Shown: one piece after another, positions 8,396-16,748 of the stretch
How the letters are laid out: the number at the start of each line of letters is the position of its first letter
How positions within the stretch are numbered: position 1 is the first letter of the stretch
Source of the DNA: an uncultured beta proteobacterium
GTDB taxonomy: Bacteria; Pseudomonadota; Gammaproteobacteria; Burkholderiales; SG8-41
DNA length: 39,880 bases
Reading direction: 5' to 3'
Assembly: GCA_903893565.1 (NCBI GenBank)
Contig: CAITMU010000012.1
Location: forward strand, 1 to 39,880
Translations under genes and position numbers: made by a program
Notes under the pieces: model-generated
Told to the model about the DNA's origin: nothing
Database searches by the model: none
Seen by the model: only the letters and a program-made list of their open reading frames with translations

Positions 8396-8827
8396 CTAGG
8401 GCGTCACATCAGCCTTCAATCCTGCCGCCTCCACGCCCTTGGCTGCACACTCCTCGTCTTCATCCCCGCTTGCCCCACTAATGCCAGCAGCACCCAGAAT
8501 GGTGCCGTTCACATCCCGTATCAATACAGCTCCCTGCTGAGGCAGAAATTTACCTTGAGAGGTAGAGGCTAATGTCATAAAAAAATTGGGGTTTGTCTTG
8601 GCGCGATTCGCCAAGGCACGACTCGAACAACTCATCGCCACCGCACCCCAGGCTTTACCCAAAGCCACATCAAATCGAAACATACTCGCTCCGTCCTCCC
8701 TTTGCGAGGCTTTCACATGTCCCGCCTCATCGAGAACCACCACCGTTAACTGGGCATATTTTTTTACCCGTGCATGTTCCAGCGCTTTTTCGCAAATGAT
8801 ATTGGCTTGTTTTAAAGTCAGTGACAT
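8396..8827 (-). CDS. GlcG/HbpS-family (DUF336) protein
   Basis: The 143-residue protein matches the GlcG/HbpS fold: MSLTLKQANIICEKALEHAR, VVVLDEAGHVKASQREDGA, ALGKAWGAVAM and GAVLIRDVNGTILGAAGISGASGDEDEECA with the C-terminal helix containing AAGL. Family members bind haem or small ligands, and are often encoded beside catabolic dehydrogenases or in glycolate operons. It is the first gene of the minus-strand operon, 54 bases before the dehydratase. No secretion signal is seen. Function in this operon is unknown. Confidence 0.88.
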   Translation of the reverse strand: MSLTLKQANIICEKALEHARVKKYAQLTVVVLDEAGHVKASQREDGASMFRFDVALGKAWGAVAMSCSSRALANRAKTNPNFFMTLASTSQGKFLPQQGAVLIRDVNGTILGAAGISGASGDEDEECAAKGVEAAGLKADVTP

Positions 8828-9207
8828 AGAGTCTCTCCATTCATCAATTCGAACATAAAAAAAAGGGGGGTTGCTACCAACGGTTTAGGCGAGCGACAAG
8901 GGCATTGACTATACAAACCACCGTTGTCAGTGTCAATCAAGCGGGAAGTCTAAAAAAATAGGCACTGACCTCAACGTCCAACGAAACATTAAGCTCTTCT
9001 GGCTTTACTTAAGAAAAGTTTTCCTCTTCTATTCCTTTTAGATAACGCCATCACAATATAAACCGTCACTTTTTTAAGTCCCCTCATAACCATGATCATC
9101 GCCACCTTCATTTCTCCCAAGACCATCGACGCGCCATGCACTGTGGAGAAAATTAGGGTAGTATTATTCCCACAACAATAACAATACTCTTTTTAAGAGG
9201 TAGCCCC
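8828..9207. other. 380-base divergent promoter region
   Basis: The region lies between the minus-strand GlcG-like operon and the plus-strand PQQ dehydrogenase gene. It contains the strong minus-strand promoter at 8908-8936 and a 7-bp inverted repeat (CAACGGT at 8878-8884, ACCGTTG at 8920-8926) that partly lies inside that promoter and could be an operator. A weak -10-like TATTAT occurs shortly before the PQQ gene; I see no good -35 for it. No gene is visible here. Confidence 0.6.
8908..8936 (-). promoter_or_regulatory. Near-consensus sigma-70 promoter of the dehydratase operon
   Basis: Read on the minus strand, TTGACA (8931-8936) is followed after exactly 17 bases by TATAGT (8908-8913). Transcription would start near 8900, about 75 bases before the GlcG-like start codon at 8827. 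Confidence 0.7.
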
Positions 9208-10872
9208 ATGAAATTAATTTTTTCGCTTTTTCTTTTACTTTGTTCCTGGAATCTCTCAGCACAAAGCACTCAAGAATTGGTTGAGGCCGGACGAAATACG
9301 GATAACGTGCCCGTCCAAGGCATGGGGTACGCGTTAAGAAACCATAGCCCGTTAACGCAAATTAACCCCTCAACCTTAAAGCGCCTCGTGCCCGTTTGGA
9401 GCATGAGCACGATGAATAATTTGGGTGAAGTGGCCCAACCCACCGTTTATAACGGTGTCATGTATGTCATCAATGCCAAATGGACCTTTGCCATTGACGT
9501 TGCGACAGGCAAACAACTCTGGCGCACCGCTGCCGAATGGCCTGCTGAGACCGCCACCCAAGCCTGCTGTGGCCAAGTGAGTCGTGGCGCAGCCACCCTT
9601 TACAATGGCAAACTGTATCGCGTCACACTCGATGCTCATGTGCTTGCGCTCGATATGAAAACGGGCAAACAAGTGTGGAAACAAAAGTTTGCCGAATATA
9701 CCGAGGGCTATACCGCCACCAGCGCCCCCCTCATTGCCAACGGCGTATTGATCACCGGCATGGCCGGTGGGGAATACACCACTCGCGGCTTTTTAAACGG
9801 TTGGGATCCTGAAACCGGTCAACATCTCTGGCGCCGTTATACAGTGCCAGCTCCCGGGGAGCCTGGCTCAGAGACTTGGCCCAAAGACAGTGATGTCTAT
9901 AAATACGGGGGAGCCCCGACCTGGCGCACGGGGGCCTATGACCCTCAGTTAGATCTCGTGTACTGGGGCACCGGTAATGCCGAGCCTTGGAACCCGAACC
10001 CCCGTAGCGGCTTAGATAGTCTTTACGCTAGTAGCGTCATTGCGATTCGTCCCAAGACAGGAGAAATTGTCTGGCATTATCAATACACTCCCAATGATAT
10101 GTATGACGTAGATGGCACGGATGAGCCGGTTTTAGCCGATATACAGATCGACGGCAAGTCTCGCAAAGTGCTTTTCCAAGTCAACAAAAACGGGTTCATG
10201 TATACCTTGGACCGCACCAACGGGCAATTGCTTCGCGCCCATCCCTTTACTAAAGTCAACTGGGCTAGCCACATCGATCTTACAACCGGGCGCCCTGTAT
10301 TAACGGACATCATCGATAAAATTAAAAATGGTGAAGAAGTCGCCATCTACCCACAAAGAGGGGTTAACGCAGTTCCTGTGGCCTACAACCCAAACACCGG
10401 ACTGATCTACACCACTAGCTGGCAAATTCCTCGCCTAGTCAAACTGGGTGATAGCAAAAAACCCACACTGGGGGGACGTGCAACCGGCATGACTGCTGGC
10501 ACCTACAAAGTCAAACCCGGGGAGGTGGTGGGTCATGATCTAGCCATGAACCCGATTACAGGCGAAAAAAAATGGGAAATTCCTCTGGTTGAAGTGGCTA
10601 GTGCTGCTGGCTCAATGGTCACCGATGCCGGGCTCGTATTTACGGGAAAGCTAACTGGAGAATTTATCGCGCTCGATGAGGCCACTGGAAAAACCCTGTG
10701 GAGCTTTCAAACCGGGTCAGGCATCAACGCCACCCCCATTACCTATACCTACAACGGACGTCAATACATCACCATAGCGTCTGGACTGGGTGGCAATTCA
10801 GCTCGTGGCATGGTGGGTAACAAAGTGCCCACCGGGGGGGCCATTTGGACCTTCGCCCTTCTTCCGGACTAA
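9208..10872 (+). CDS. PQQ-dependent alcohol dehydrogenase, predicted lanthanide type
   Basis: The 554-residue protein is a periplasmic eight-bladed quinoprotein dehydrogenase. It has a signal peptide cleaved near AQS at residue 20 and the adjacent-Cys disulfide (Cys120-Cys121, in ACCGQ). Metal-site residues align as Glu189 (GGEYTTRG), Asn257 (GTGNAEPWNP) and the catalytic Asp300 in NDMYDVDG. Two residues after Asp300 stands Asp302; in XoxF, ExaF and PedH this extra Asp coordinates a lanthanide, while calcium enzymes have a small residue there. The enzyme should oxidise a primary alcohol or similar substrate and pass electrons to the cytochrome c encoded 16 bases downstream. Substrate is not predictable. 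AAGAGG precedes the ATG. Confidence 0.93.
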   Translation: MKLIFSLFLLLCSWNLSAQSTQELVEAGRNTDNVPVQGMGYALRNHSPLTQINPSTLKRLVPVWSMSTMNNLGEVAQPTVYNGVMYVINAKWTFAIDVATGKQLWRTAAEWPAETATQACCGQVSRGAATLYNGKLYRVTLDAHVLALDMKTGKQVWKQKFAEYTEGYTATSAPLIANGVLITGMAGGEYTTRGFLNGWDPETGQHLWRRYTVPAPGEPGSETWPKDSDVYKYGGAPTWRTGAYDPQLDLVYWGTGNAEPWNPNPRSGLDSLYASSVIAIRPKTGEIVWHYQYTPNDMYDVDGTDEPVLADIQIDGKSRKVLFQVNKNGFMYTLDRTNGQLLRAHPFTKVNWASHIDLTTGRPVLTDIIDKIKNGEEVAIYPQRGVNAVPVAYNPNTGLIYTTSWQIPRLVKLGDSKKPTLGGRATGMTAGTYKVKPGEVVGHDLAMNPITGEKKWEIPLVEVASAAGSMVTDAGLVFTGKLTGEFIALDEATGKTLWSFQTGSGINATPITYTYNGRQYITIASGLGGNSARGMVGNKVPTGGAIWTFALLPD

Positions 10873-10888
10873 ACAGAAGGTGAGATTA

Positions 10889-11203
10889 ATGGGATTACTT
10901 CGTGAGGTAGTGCCTTTTTTGATATTGACCTCGACCGCACTAACCTCCGGGGCCCAACCCTACCCCGAAGAATCTATCAAAAAAGGCGCAACCCTTTTTG
11001 CTGAAAATTGCACGCCTTGCCATGGCGAAAAAATGAGTAATCCCGATCTTTTCAATCTTCGTGAATTTCCAAAAGACCAGAAATCACGATTTATTAATTC
11101 CGTCACCAATGGGAAAAACGCCATGCCCCCTTGGCGTGCTAAGTTCACGCCTTTAGACATCGAAAATCTTTGGACTTATGTCTTTACGGGTGAAAAAGAC
11201 TGA
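10889..11203 (+). CDS. Small exported c-type cytochrome
   Basis: This 104-residue protein has an N-terminal hydrophobic leader (LLREVVPFLILTSTALTSGA), one haem site CTPCH and a downstream Met in NAMPPWRAKFT that fits the sixth haem ligand. The fold is a class I cytochrome c, cytochrome cbb3-III-like. It begins 16 bases after the PQQ dehydrogenase, with AGAAGG ahead of the ATG at 10889, and is almost certainly that enzyme's periplasmic electron acceptor. A longer frame reading back into the dehydrogenase gene lacks a leader and is not used. Confidence 0.9.
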   Translation: MGLLREVVPFLILTSTALTSGAQPYPEESIKKGATLFAENCTPCHGEKMSNPDLFNLREFPKDQKSRFINSVTNGKNAMPPWRAKFTPLDIENLWTYVFTGEKD

Positions 11204-11313
11204 TCGGTGCATGTAAATGTATTGCGAGCGATATCGATCCCCGCTCCCAGCTTGCGCGGCTCATTGGCTCATTGGATCATTAAAATCAATACCTTCCGAG
11301 CTTGAGCACCGCT

Positions 11314-11333
11314 CTACCACAGGTAGTCTTTTT
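11314..11333 (+). terminator. Weak intrinsic terminator candidate
   Basis: A short hairpin, CTACC-ACA-GGTAG, is followed by TCTTTTTC. It lies 110 bases after the cytochrome gene and 120 bases before the CoA-transferase-like gene. The stem has only 5 bp, so this is tentative. Confidence 0.3.
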
Positions 11334-11454
11334 CTTCAGTCAGCGAAGCCCCCTAAACTAGCGACCCCCCAAAATGCCTCCGCTTGACGCCCATCGGACA
11401 GAAGGAGCATGATCCCTTTTTATCTTCCCCCAACTCATAAAAGAAACTTGGCCT

Positions 11455-12318
11455 ATGCGGAATAAACTCACCACACTCCATGATGCAGCCCAGGCCATTA
11501 AAAGTGGCTCCCAATTAGCCATGAGCGGCAATATTCATCGCTCCCCCATGGCATTACTGCGTGAAGTGGTGCGCCAAGGCACCCGCGACTTACGCGTCAT
11601 CGGCGTCGTAGGCGGAGATATTAATATCGACTTTTTGGTCGGCGCTGGGGCCGTAAAGATTGTCGATACTTGCAGTGTGACGCTCGGGGAATTTGCCAGA
11701 ACAGGCCCTAACTTTGCTCGCCATGTTCAAGCCGGCACAGTGCGTGCCATGGATAATACCTGAGGCGTTTTATTTTCACAGGCCCAGGCTGGGTCTATGG
11801 GTATTCCCTACGTTCCGATTTTGGGTTTGGTCGGGACCGATCTATTAAAACGACGTGACGATATGGTCATTGCGGCTGACCCCTTTGATGGCAAAACCTT
11901 ATCGGTAGTCGCCCGCGCTCTGCGCCCCGATGTGGCTGTTTTCCATGCGCAAAAAGCCGACCGCGAGGGCAACGTTTCCTGTGGCTACGAAGCAGAGGTT
12001 GTCATGCTCGCGGAAGCAGCAAAACATGTCATCATTACCGCTGAAAAAATTGTCGATAAAATTACAGCAAAAACAGCTGAGGGCGCATTCATCCCCTCCA
12101 TCCTAGTCAATGCGGTGGTGCATACCCCTTTTGGTTCTCACCCTGCTGGTTGCAGCGGACTGTATGCACCAGACAAAGATCAAATGCGTGAATACGTTCT
12201 AGCCTGTCGTGACAACACAACCTTTGCGCACTATCTGCAAGATCATGTGCATGCCGTTCCCAGCCACGAGGCCTATGTCGAGCGTTTTGTGCCTGCCCTA
12301 TGGCGTAACCCCATCTAG
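11455..12318 (+). CDS. CoA-transferase-like alpha subunit with in-frame TGA (predicted selenoprotein)
   Basis: Read through one TGA at 11761-11763, this is a 287-residue protein of the class-I CoA-transferase alpha family (GctA/IpdA type), of normal length. Before the TGA it has MSGNIHRSPMALLREVVRQG and VIGVVGGDINIDFLVGAGAV; after it come AGSMGIPYVPILGLVGTDLL, DVAVFHAQKADREGNVSCG and GSHPAGCSGLY. Both halves are in the same frame and the family pattern continues across the stop with no gap, so neither a frameshift nor a missing piece explains it. Codon 103 falls at the place of the Asn/His in the family's Glu-Glu-aromatic-Thr-Asn motif. A SECIS-like hairpin follows (11777-11799), and a certain selenoprotein motif occurs elsewhere in the window. 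I infer selenocysteine at 103, near the active site. The beta subunit starts 14 bases after the stop. The alternative is a point nonsense mutation in an otherwise intact gene. Confidence 0.8.
11764..11799 (+). promoter_or_regulatory. SECIS-like hairpin after the in-frame TGA of the CoA-transferase-like gene
   Basis: In RNA, ACA lead-in bases aside, AGGCCCA (11780-11786) pairs with UGGGUCU (11790-11796) through one G-U pair, closing a three-base loop GGC (11787-11789); C77-G99 and A78-U98 extend the stem below one mismatch. The first loop G is 24 bases after the UGA. Known bacterial SECIS elements have a small apical loop with G in its first two bases at about 16-37 bases from the UGA, so this fits. 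No energy was computed. Confidence 0.7.
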
Positions 12319-12332
12319 GAACCCTCCCCCTC

Positions 12333-13076
12333 ATGAACTTTTCATATAACGACGGCGAATTGATGGCCATCTTGCTATCGCGTGAAGTGCGCAATGGGGA
12401 GATTTCTGCTTGTGGCGCTCTATCTCAAATCCCAGCAGCCGGATTACTGTTAGCCCAAGCACTTCATGCCCCTGACGCAGAACTGATTATCCTAAACTCA
12501 GTCTTTACTCCCTTTACCACTTCGAAGTCTTTTCACTACCTTGCACAACGCGGAGATTTAGGACTTTTTTTTGTAAGTGGCGTTCAAATTGACCAGTATG
12601 GTAACTACAACCTACACCAAATCGGCGCCAACCCAGATAAACCAAATATGCGTTTCCCCGGCGGGTATGGAGGCGGTATGATTTACTACGCAGCCCAACG
12701 CTCTATCATTTTTCGCACTGAACATACTCGTCGCTCTTTGGTTGAAAAAGTTGATTTTATTTCCGCCGCTGGTAGCACCCCACCCGACGTTTTACGTCGT
12801 GGGCAACCAAGCAAAGTGGTCACTCCCAAGGCTAATTTCCGATTTGACTCGCAAAAAGCCCGGCTCATCCTTGACACCATACATCGTGGACTGGATTACG
12901 AAGACATTCGCGAATGTACGGGCTTTGAACTCGGGGTCACTGCAGCGCCCCCCACACCGGAGCCAAGCGAAGAGGAGCTGACTTGTTTGCGAGAAGTCGT
13001 TAAAGAAAAAATGATTGCCACCAACACTTACGCTGACTGGGCACGAAAAACCTTAGGTAACGCTCTCCACGTCTAG
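12333..13076 (+). CDS. CoA-transferase-like beta subunit lacking the usual catalytic Glu
   Basis: The 247-residue protein is the beta partner (GctB/IpdB type). Family blocks are MAILLSREVRNGE, AAGLLLAQALHAPDAELIIL, SGVQIDQYGNYNLHQIG, MRFPGGYGGG, VEKVDFISAAG and the C-terminal IHRGLDYEDIRECTGFEL. In true CoA transferases the segment after the APDLVLIY-like strand is Glu-Ser-Gly with the Glu forming the CoA thioester; here the matching residues are Leu-Asn-Ser (LIILNSVFTPF), so that Glu is absent. IpdAB, a steroid-ring hydrolase of the same fold, also lacks it. The enzyme is therefore more likely a hydrolase or lyase of a CoA ester than a transferase. It starts 14 bases behind the alpha gene and ends 143 bases before the amidohydrolase. 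Confidence 0.88.
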   Translation: MNFSYNDGELMAILLSREVRNGEISACGALSQIPAAGLLLAQALHAPDAELIILNSVFTPFTTSKSFHYLAQRGDLGLFFVSGVQIDQYGNYNLHQIGANPDKPNMRFPGGYGGGMIYYAAQRSIIFRTEHTRRSLVEKVDFISAAGSTPPDVLRRGQPSKVVTPKANFRFDSQKARLILDTIHRGLDYEDIRECTGFELGVTAAPPTPEPSEEELTCLREVVKEKMIATNTYADWARKTLGNALHV

Positions 13077-13219
13077 GGCTTGTGATGAAAAGTGGTGGTC
13101 TGCTAGCGCCTCTGACTTCAAAAAAGCTAAAAATTAACGACGGACAAGACTTCAATCAGCCCCTACTTTAGCGTGTGTTATGCTTTAAGGCTTCAACTTG
13201 TCCTCGGGTTTTATAGAAC

Positions 13220-14116
13220 ATGACTTCCCTTGAACTACCTAGCGCACCGGCTTGTGCGCCGCCGGATTTTTCTCCGCGCCAACCGCAGATTAAACTCCCG
13301 CCCTTTAGTTGCGATACGCACGCCCATATTCTAGGGCCTATTGCTCAATTCGCCTTTGATGCGGCCAGAGTCTACACCCCACCGGATTGCCTCTTGATCG
13401 ACTATCAAAAAATGCTGGCGACCCTTGGCATCGATCGGGCCGTGCTCGTCCAACCAAGTGTCTACGGCACTGACAATACCGTGCTGCTTCACGCACTGGC
13501 CCAGGCAGGGCGTTCCTTTCGCGGCGTAGCTGTTGTGGATAACACCATAAGCGCTATCGAATTGGCCCAACTGCATGAAGCGGGTATCAGAGGTGTTCGA
13601 GTGAATATTGTGGATGTGAAAGACAGAAAGCCTGGCACGCTCCCTTTGCCTGAACTCAAAGCGCTCGCTAATCGTATTGCCCCCCACGGGTGGCATATGG
13701 AATTTTTAATGCACTGCGATGAGTTTGCCGATCTTGATCAAAGCTTTGCTGATTTTCCAGTACCCATTGTTCTGGGTCATTTAGGCTATATGAAGACTAG
13801 CCAAGGTCTCCATAATCCCGGATTCAAAGCCTTGCTACGTTTAATGCAAACCGGTCAAGCTTGGGTCAAACTCACCGGACCCTACCGCATCTCTAGCGAA
13901 GCCCTTCCTCACCGTGATACACAAAAATACGCAGAGGCCTTACTCAAGGCCAACCCCAAACGCGTCATCTGGGGTAGTGATTGGCCTCACGTGATGGTGA
14001 AAAATGATATGCCCAATGATGGCGACCTGTGCGATCTATTACAAGACTGGATCCCAGACCCCACAGTACTCGAACAAGTATTAGTTAAAAACCCCTCAGC
14101 GCTTTACGGATTTTAG
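13220..14116 (+). CDS. Amidohydrolase family protein, LigI (2-pyrone-4,6-dicarboxylate lactonase)-like
   Basis: This 298-residue protein is a cytoplasmic TIM-barrel hydrolase. It shows the metal motif CDTHAHILGP near residue 30, AVLVQPSVYGTDN, GIRGVRVNIVD, LMHCDEF, IVLGHLGYM, WVKLTGPYRIS and the terminal WGSDWPH. These are the landmarks of the LigI branch, which open lactone rings of dicarboxylates such as 2-pyrone-4,6-dicarboxylate; other members hydrolyse related lactones. The gene lies between the selenocysteine-containing CoA-transferase-like pair and a ThDP enzyme and is only 36 bases ahead of the latter. A shared pathway for a ring-derived dicarboxylate is plausible. The actual substrate is not known. 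Confidence 0.88.
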   Translation: MTSLELPSAPACAPPDFSPRQPQIKLPPFSCDTHAHILGPIAQFAFDAARVYTPPDCLLIDYQKMLATLGIDRAVLVQPSVYGTDNTVLLHALAQAGRSFRGVAVVDNTISAIELAQLHEAGIRGVRVNIVDVKDRKPGTLPLPELKALANRIAPHGWHMEFLMHCDEFADLDQSFADFPVPIVLGHLGYMKTSQGLHNPGFKALLRLMQTGQAWVKLTGPYRISSEALPHRDTQKYAEALLKANPKRVIWGSDWPHVMVKNDMPNDGDLCDLLQDWIPDPTVLEQVLVKNPSALYGF

Positions 14117-14152
14117 TTTAAAACCCTTTTTAATTCTTAGAAGGACAGGCTC

Positions 14153-15952
14153 ATGACCCAATCCGCCCCTCACGATGGCGCCGGCGTAATAACCGATTAT
14201 CTGATCCGCGAAAAAGTACCCTATGTTTTTGGCCTGTGCGGTCATGGCAACATTGGTTTTCTGGATGCCCTACACGCAAGACAAGATGAAATTAAAACGA
14301 TTTCCGTTCGTCATGAAAGTATTGCAGGCTTCATGGCTGACGTCTACTATCGTGTTTCAGGACAACCCACCGCCACCTTTACTTCCTGTGGGCCGGGCTC
14401 AGCCAATTTGCCAATTAGTTTAGCGAATGCATTTTTCGATTCTGTGCCTTTTTTCGCTGTTACAGGCAACATTCCTACCAGCCAATTTAATCGCGGCGCC
14501 TTTCAAGAAACCTATCGCCATTACCAAGCCGATTTTCCTTCTACCGTCCGCGCTTATTGCAAACGCGTATTTCAACCCACCACCGCAGCCCAACTGCCCA
14601 TCGCTGTGCGTCAGGCTTGGAAGACGATGGTGACAGGTCGCCCAGGACCCGTCGTGCTCGATGTGCCCTTTGATATTTTCAACGAACCCATTCACGAGCC
14701 AACGCCTCGCCCTGAAGATTGGAACGCCAATATCAGTTGTCGCTGTGGAGCGGATCCAGAAGGGGTTGCCAAAGCCGCCGACATGCTGATGTCCGCCACC
14801 CGGCCCGTGATCCTAGTGGGACAAGGGGTTCGCTATGGCGGCGCGACAAAAGAACTGTTGGCACTAGCCGAAAAATTACGTATTCCCGTCGCCATGTCCG
14901 CAAGTGGTATTGGCGCCATTGATAGCGATCACCCCCTGGCCTTAGGTTTGGTCGCACGTAATGGCCCCTACCAAGCGAATCATGCTGCTCGTCAAGCCGA
15001 TGTGCTATTGGCCATCGGCGTGAGGTTTGATGATCGCACCTCAAGCTCTTGGATCCCGGGCTACTCGTTTACGATTCCACCCACCCGCTTAATTCATGTT
15101 GATATCGACCCTGATGAAATCGGTCGCAACTATCCCGTTGCACTGGGATTGATGGCAGATGGAAAGACTTTTTTACGCCAACTACTCGGTGAAATCGACT
15201 CGCGCTTAAATCGCGGACAAATGCCGGCCGAGCGCGCTGCGTGGTTAGATGCCATAGCCGGCTATCGAAAGCAATGGAACGATTTTATTGCCCCCGGTTT
15301 TAAAGCCGATACCAGCCCCATCGCTCCACAAAGAGCGGCTCTCGAGATCGACCGCGCCATTAGCGAACAAACCATCTTGGTCAGCGACATTGGCGTACAC
15401 CACAACTGGCTCATCCAGTTTTGCAAACCTCGCCACCCTGATTCCTTAATTGGTTCGATGGGCTTCGGTCCTATGGGCTTTGGGGTAGGCGGTGCATTAG
15501 GGGCAAAGCTTGCCGCACCCCACCGTCCGGTGGTCGCCGTGGTAGGGGACGGGGCTTTTCTCATGCATGCCAATGTCTTGGCGACCGCTTACGAATACAA
15601 TATCCCAGTGGTCTATGTGATCTGGAATAATTACGCCTACGGCTCGATTCGAGGACTCCAACGCGGATACCTCGGTGGACGGGAGTTAGCCACCGACTTT
15701 AAACACCCCGGCACCCAAACCCCCTATAACCCCGATTTTGCGGCCATGGCTCGCTCAGCCGGAGTCCACGGGGTCAGTGTGGATAGAGCCGCTGATCTTC
15801 ACGACGCAATCCAACAAGCCGTCGCAATGGGTAAGCCCTGTGTGATTGATGCCAATATTAATGGGGACTTAAACCCCAGCGGCGCGGGCATTTGGGAGCT
15901 ACCCGGTATGGGCAGAAGTAAGCCTGGCATTGGGGAGCAATTTATACCGTAA
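14153..15952 (+). CDS. Thiamine-diphosphate-dependent enzyme, acetolactate synthase-like
   Basis: The 599-residue protein has the three-domain layout of the acetolactate synthase superfamily. The catalytic Glu55 is in SVRHESIAGF, the FAD/nucleotide-type middle domain spans roughly residues 190-350, and the ThDP motif GDGAFLMHANVL ... WNNYAYG lies in the last third. The first domain differs from IlvB in FTSCGPGSANLPISLANAFFDSVP, so it is more likely a catabolic decarboxylase, carboligase or hydrolase acting on a 2-keto acid or CoA ester than the branched-chain amino acid enzyme; no regulatory IlvN subunit is present. AGAAGGA precedes the ATG. It closes the plus-strand cluster that begins with the predicted seleno-CoA-transferase. 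Confidence 0.9.
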   Translation: MTQSAPHDGAGVITDYLIREKVPYVFGLCGHGNIGFLDALHARQDEIKTISVRHESIAGFMADVYYRVSGQPTATFTSCGPGSANLPISLANAFFDSVPFFAVTGNIPTSQFNRGAFQETYRHYQADFPSTVRAYCKRVFQPTTAAQLPIAVRQAWKTMVTGRPGPVVLDVPFDIFNEPIHEPTPRPEDWNANISCRCGADPEGVAKAADMLMSATRPVILVGQGVRYGGATKELLALAEKLRIPVAMSASGIGAIDSDHPLALGLVARNGPYQANHAARQADVLLAIGVRFDDRTSSSWIPGYSFTIPPTRLIHVDIDPDEIGRNYPVALGLMADGKTFLRQLLGEIDSRLNRGQMPAERAAWLDAIAGYRKQWNDFIAPGFKADTSPIAPQRAALEIDRAISEQTILVSDIGVHHNWLIQFCKPRHPDSLIGSMGFGPMGFGVGGALGAKLAAPHRPVVAVVGDGAFLMHANVLATAYEYNIPVVYVIWNNYAYGSIRGLQRGYLGGRELATDFKHPGTQTPYNPDFAAMARSAGVHGVSVDRAADLHDAIQQAVAMGKPCVIDANINGDLNPSGAGIWELPGMGRSKPGIGEQFIP

Positions 15953-15998
15953 TCGATACCCCACTCTATCGATCAACGCCCCCCCGAGGAAACACTGT

Positions 15999-16748
15999 CT
16001 AGAAGCGCTCGTCGCTTCTTAAGTAGCGCCATTGTCCCTCGGGTAACGGACCTAATTGCACCTGTCCGATACGCACCCGTTTTAAACCCGTGACTCTTAA
16101 ACCCACCAACTCACACATTCGTCGAACTTGACGTTTTTTACCTTCTTTTAAAATAAAACGTAATTGATCCTCGTTTTGCCAACTCACCTTTGCTGGCTTT
16201 AGGGGCTTATCATCAAGGCTTAAACCAAAATTAAGTTTAGCCAAACCCTCCGCACTTAATTGCCCCTCAACCCGCACTAAGTATTCTTTCTCGACGGGCG
16301 AGTCTTGGCCAATCAACTGTTTTGCAATACGCCCATCCTGCGTAAAGACAATTAAGCCCTGCGAGTCGATATCGAGCCGTCCCGCTGGAGCCAATCCTCG
16401 TAAATGTGTGGCACTAAAACGTAAGGGGAGTTTATCTTCGCTGTATCGAGAATCAGGCTTTAGCAAAACAATCGCAGGCGTATATCCTAGTTCTGGTTGA
16501 CTGGACACATAGCCTATCGGTTTATTCAATAAAATCGTCACACTGGCCTGTTGCTTGGATTGGGCCTGACGTGTCAGGGTAATCGTTTGGTGAGCAAAAA
16601 TACGCGTACCCAATTCCGTCACGGGCACTCCATCGACCAACACCCAACCCCGCTCGATATAACTATCGGCTTCGCGTCTTGAGCAAATACCTTGCTCAGA
16701 CATTAACTTGGAAACACGGATTTTATCTTCGTTTTTTTCAATCGTCAT
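15999..16748 (-). CDS. rluF: 23S rRNA pseudouridine synthase, RluF/RluB-like
   Basis: The 249-residue protein starts with an S4 RNA-binding domain ([30 protein letters not shown]) and continues with the RsuA/RluB/RluF catalytic domain. The catalytic Asp lies in [20 protein letters not shown], followed by [10 protein letters not shown] and the [23 protein letters not shown] block. It modifies a uridine in 23S rRNA. Low charge in the tail and the [13 protein letters not shown] start of the catalytic domain favour RluF (position 2604) but do not settle it. Its ATG shares one base with the stop of the preceding FAD-enzyme gene, so the two are co-transcribed. Confidence 0.88.
   Translation of the reverse strand: MTIEKNEDKIRVSKLMSEQGICSRREADSYIERGWVLVDGVPVTELGTRIFAHQTITLTRQAQSKQQASVTILLNKPIGYVSSQPELGYTPAIVLLKPDSRYSEDKLPLRFSATHLRGLAPAGRLDIDSQGLIVFTQDGRIAKQLIGQDSPVEKEYLVRVEGQLSAEGLAKLNFGLSLDDKPLKPAKVSWQNEDQLRFILKEGKKRQVRRMCELVGLRVTGLKRVRIGQVQLGPLPEGQWRYLRSDERF

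Noticed and set aside
11230..11290. A short direct repeat GCTCATTGGCTCATTGG as a CRISPR or IS end
   Set aside because: It is only two 8-base copies in tandem, with no spacer and no further copies.
11761..11763. Reading the interrupted CoA-transferase-like gene as two genes or as a pseudogene
   Set aside because: Both halves are in one frame, family similarity runs through the stop without gap, only one stop is present and a SECIS-like hairpin follows. I cannot exclude a recent nonsense mutation from this sequence alone, so the confidence is not higher.
14153..15952. Naming the ThDP enzyme ilvB (biosynthetic acetolactate synthase)
   Set aside because: No regulatory subunit follows and the context is catabolic; the N-terminal domain differs from the biosynthetic enzymes.
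15952..15973. 7-bp inverted repeat ATCGATA ... TATCGAT after the ThDP gene as a terminator
   Set aside because: The stem is AT-rich and no T tract follows, so I did not call it.
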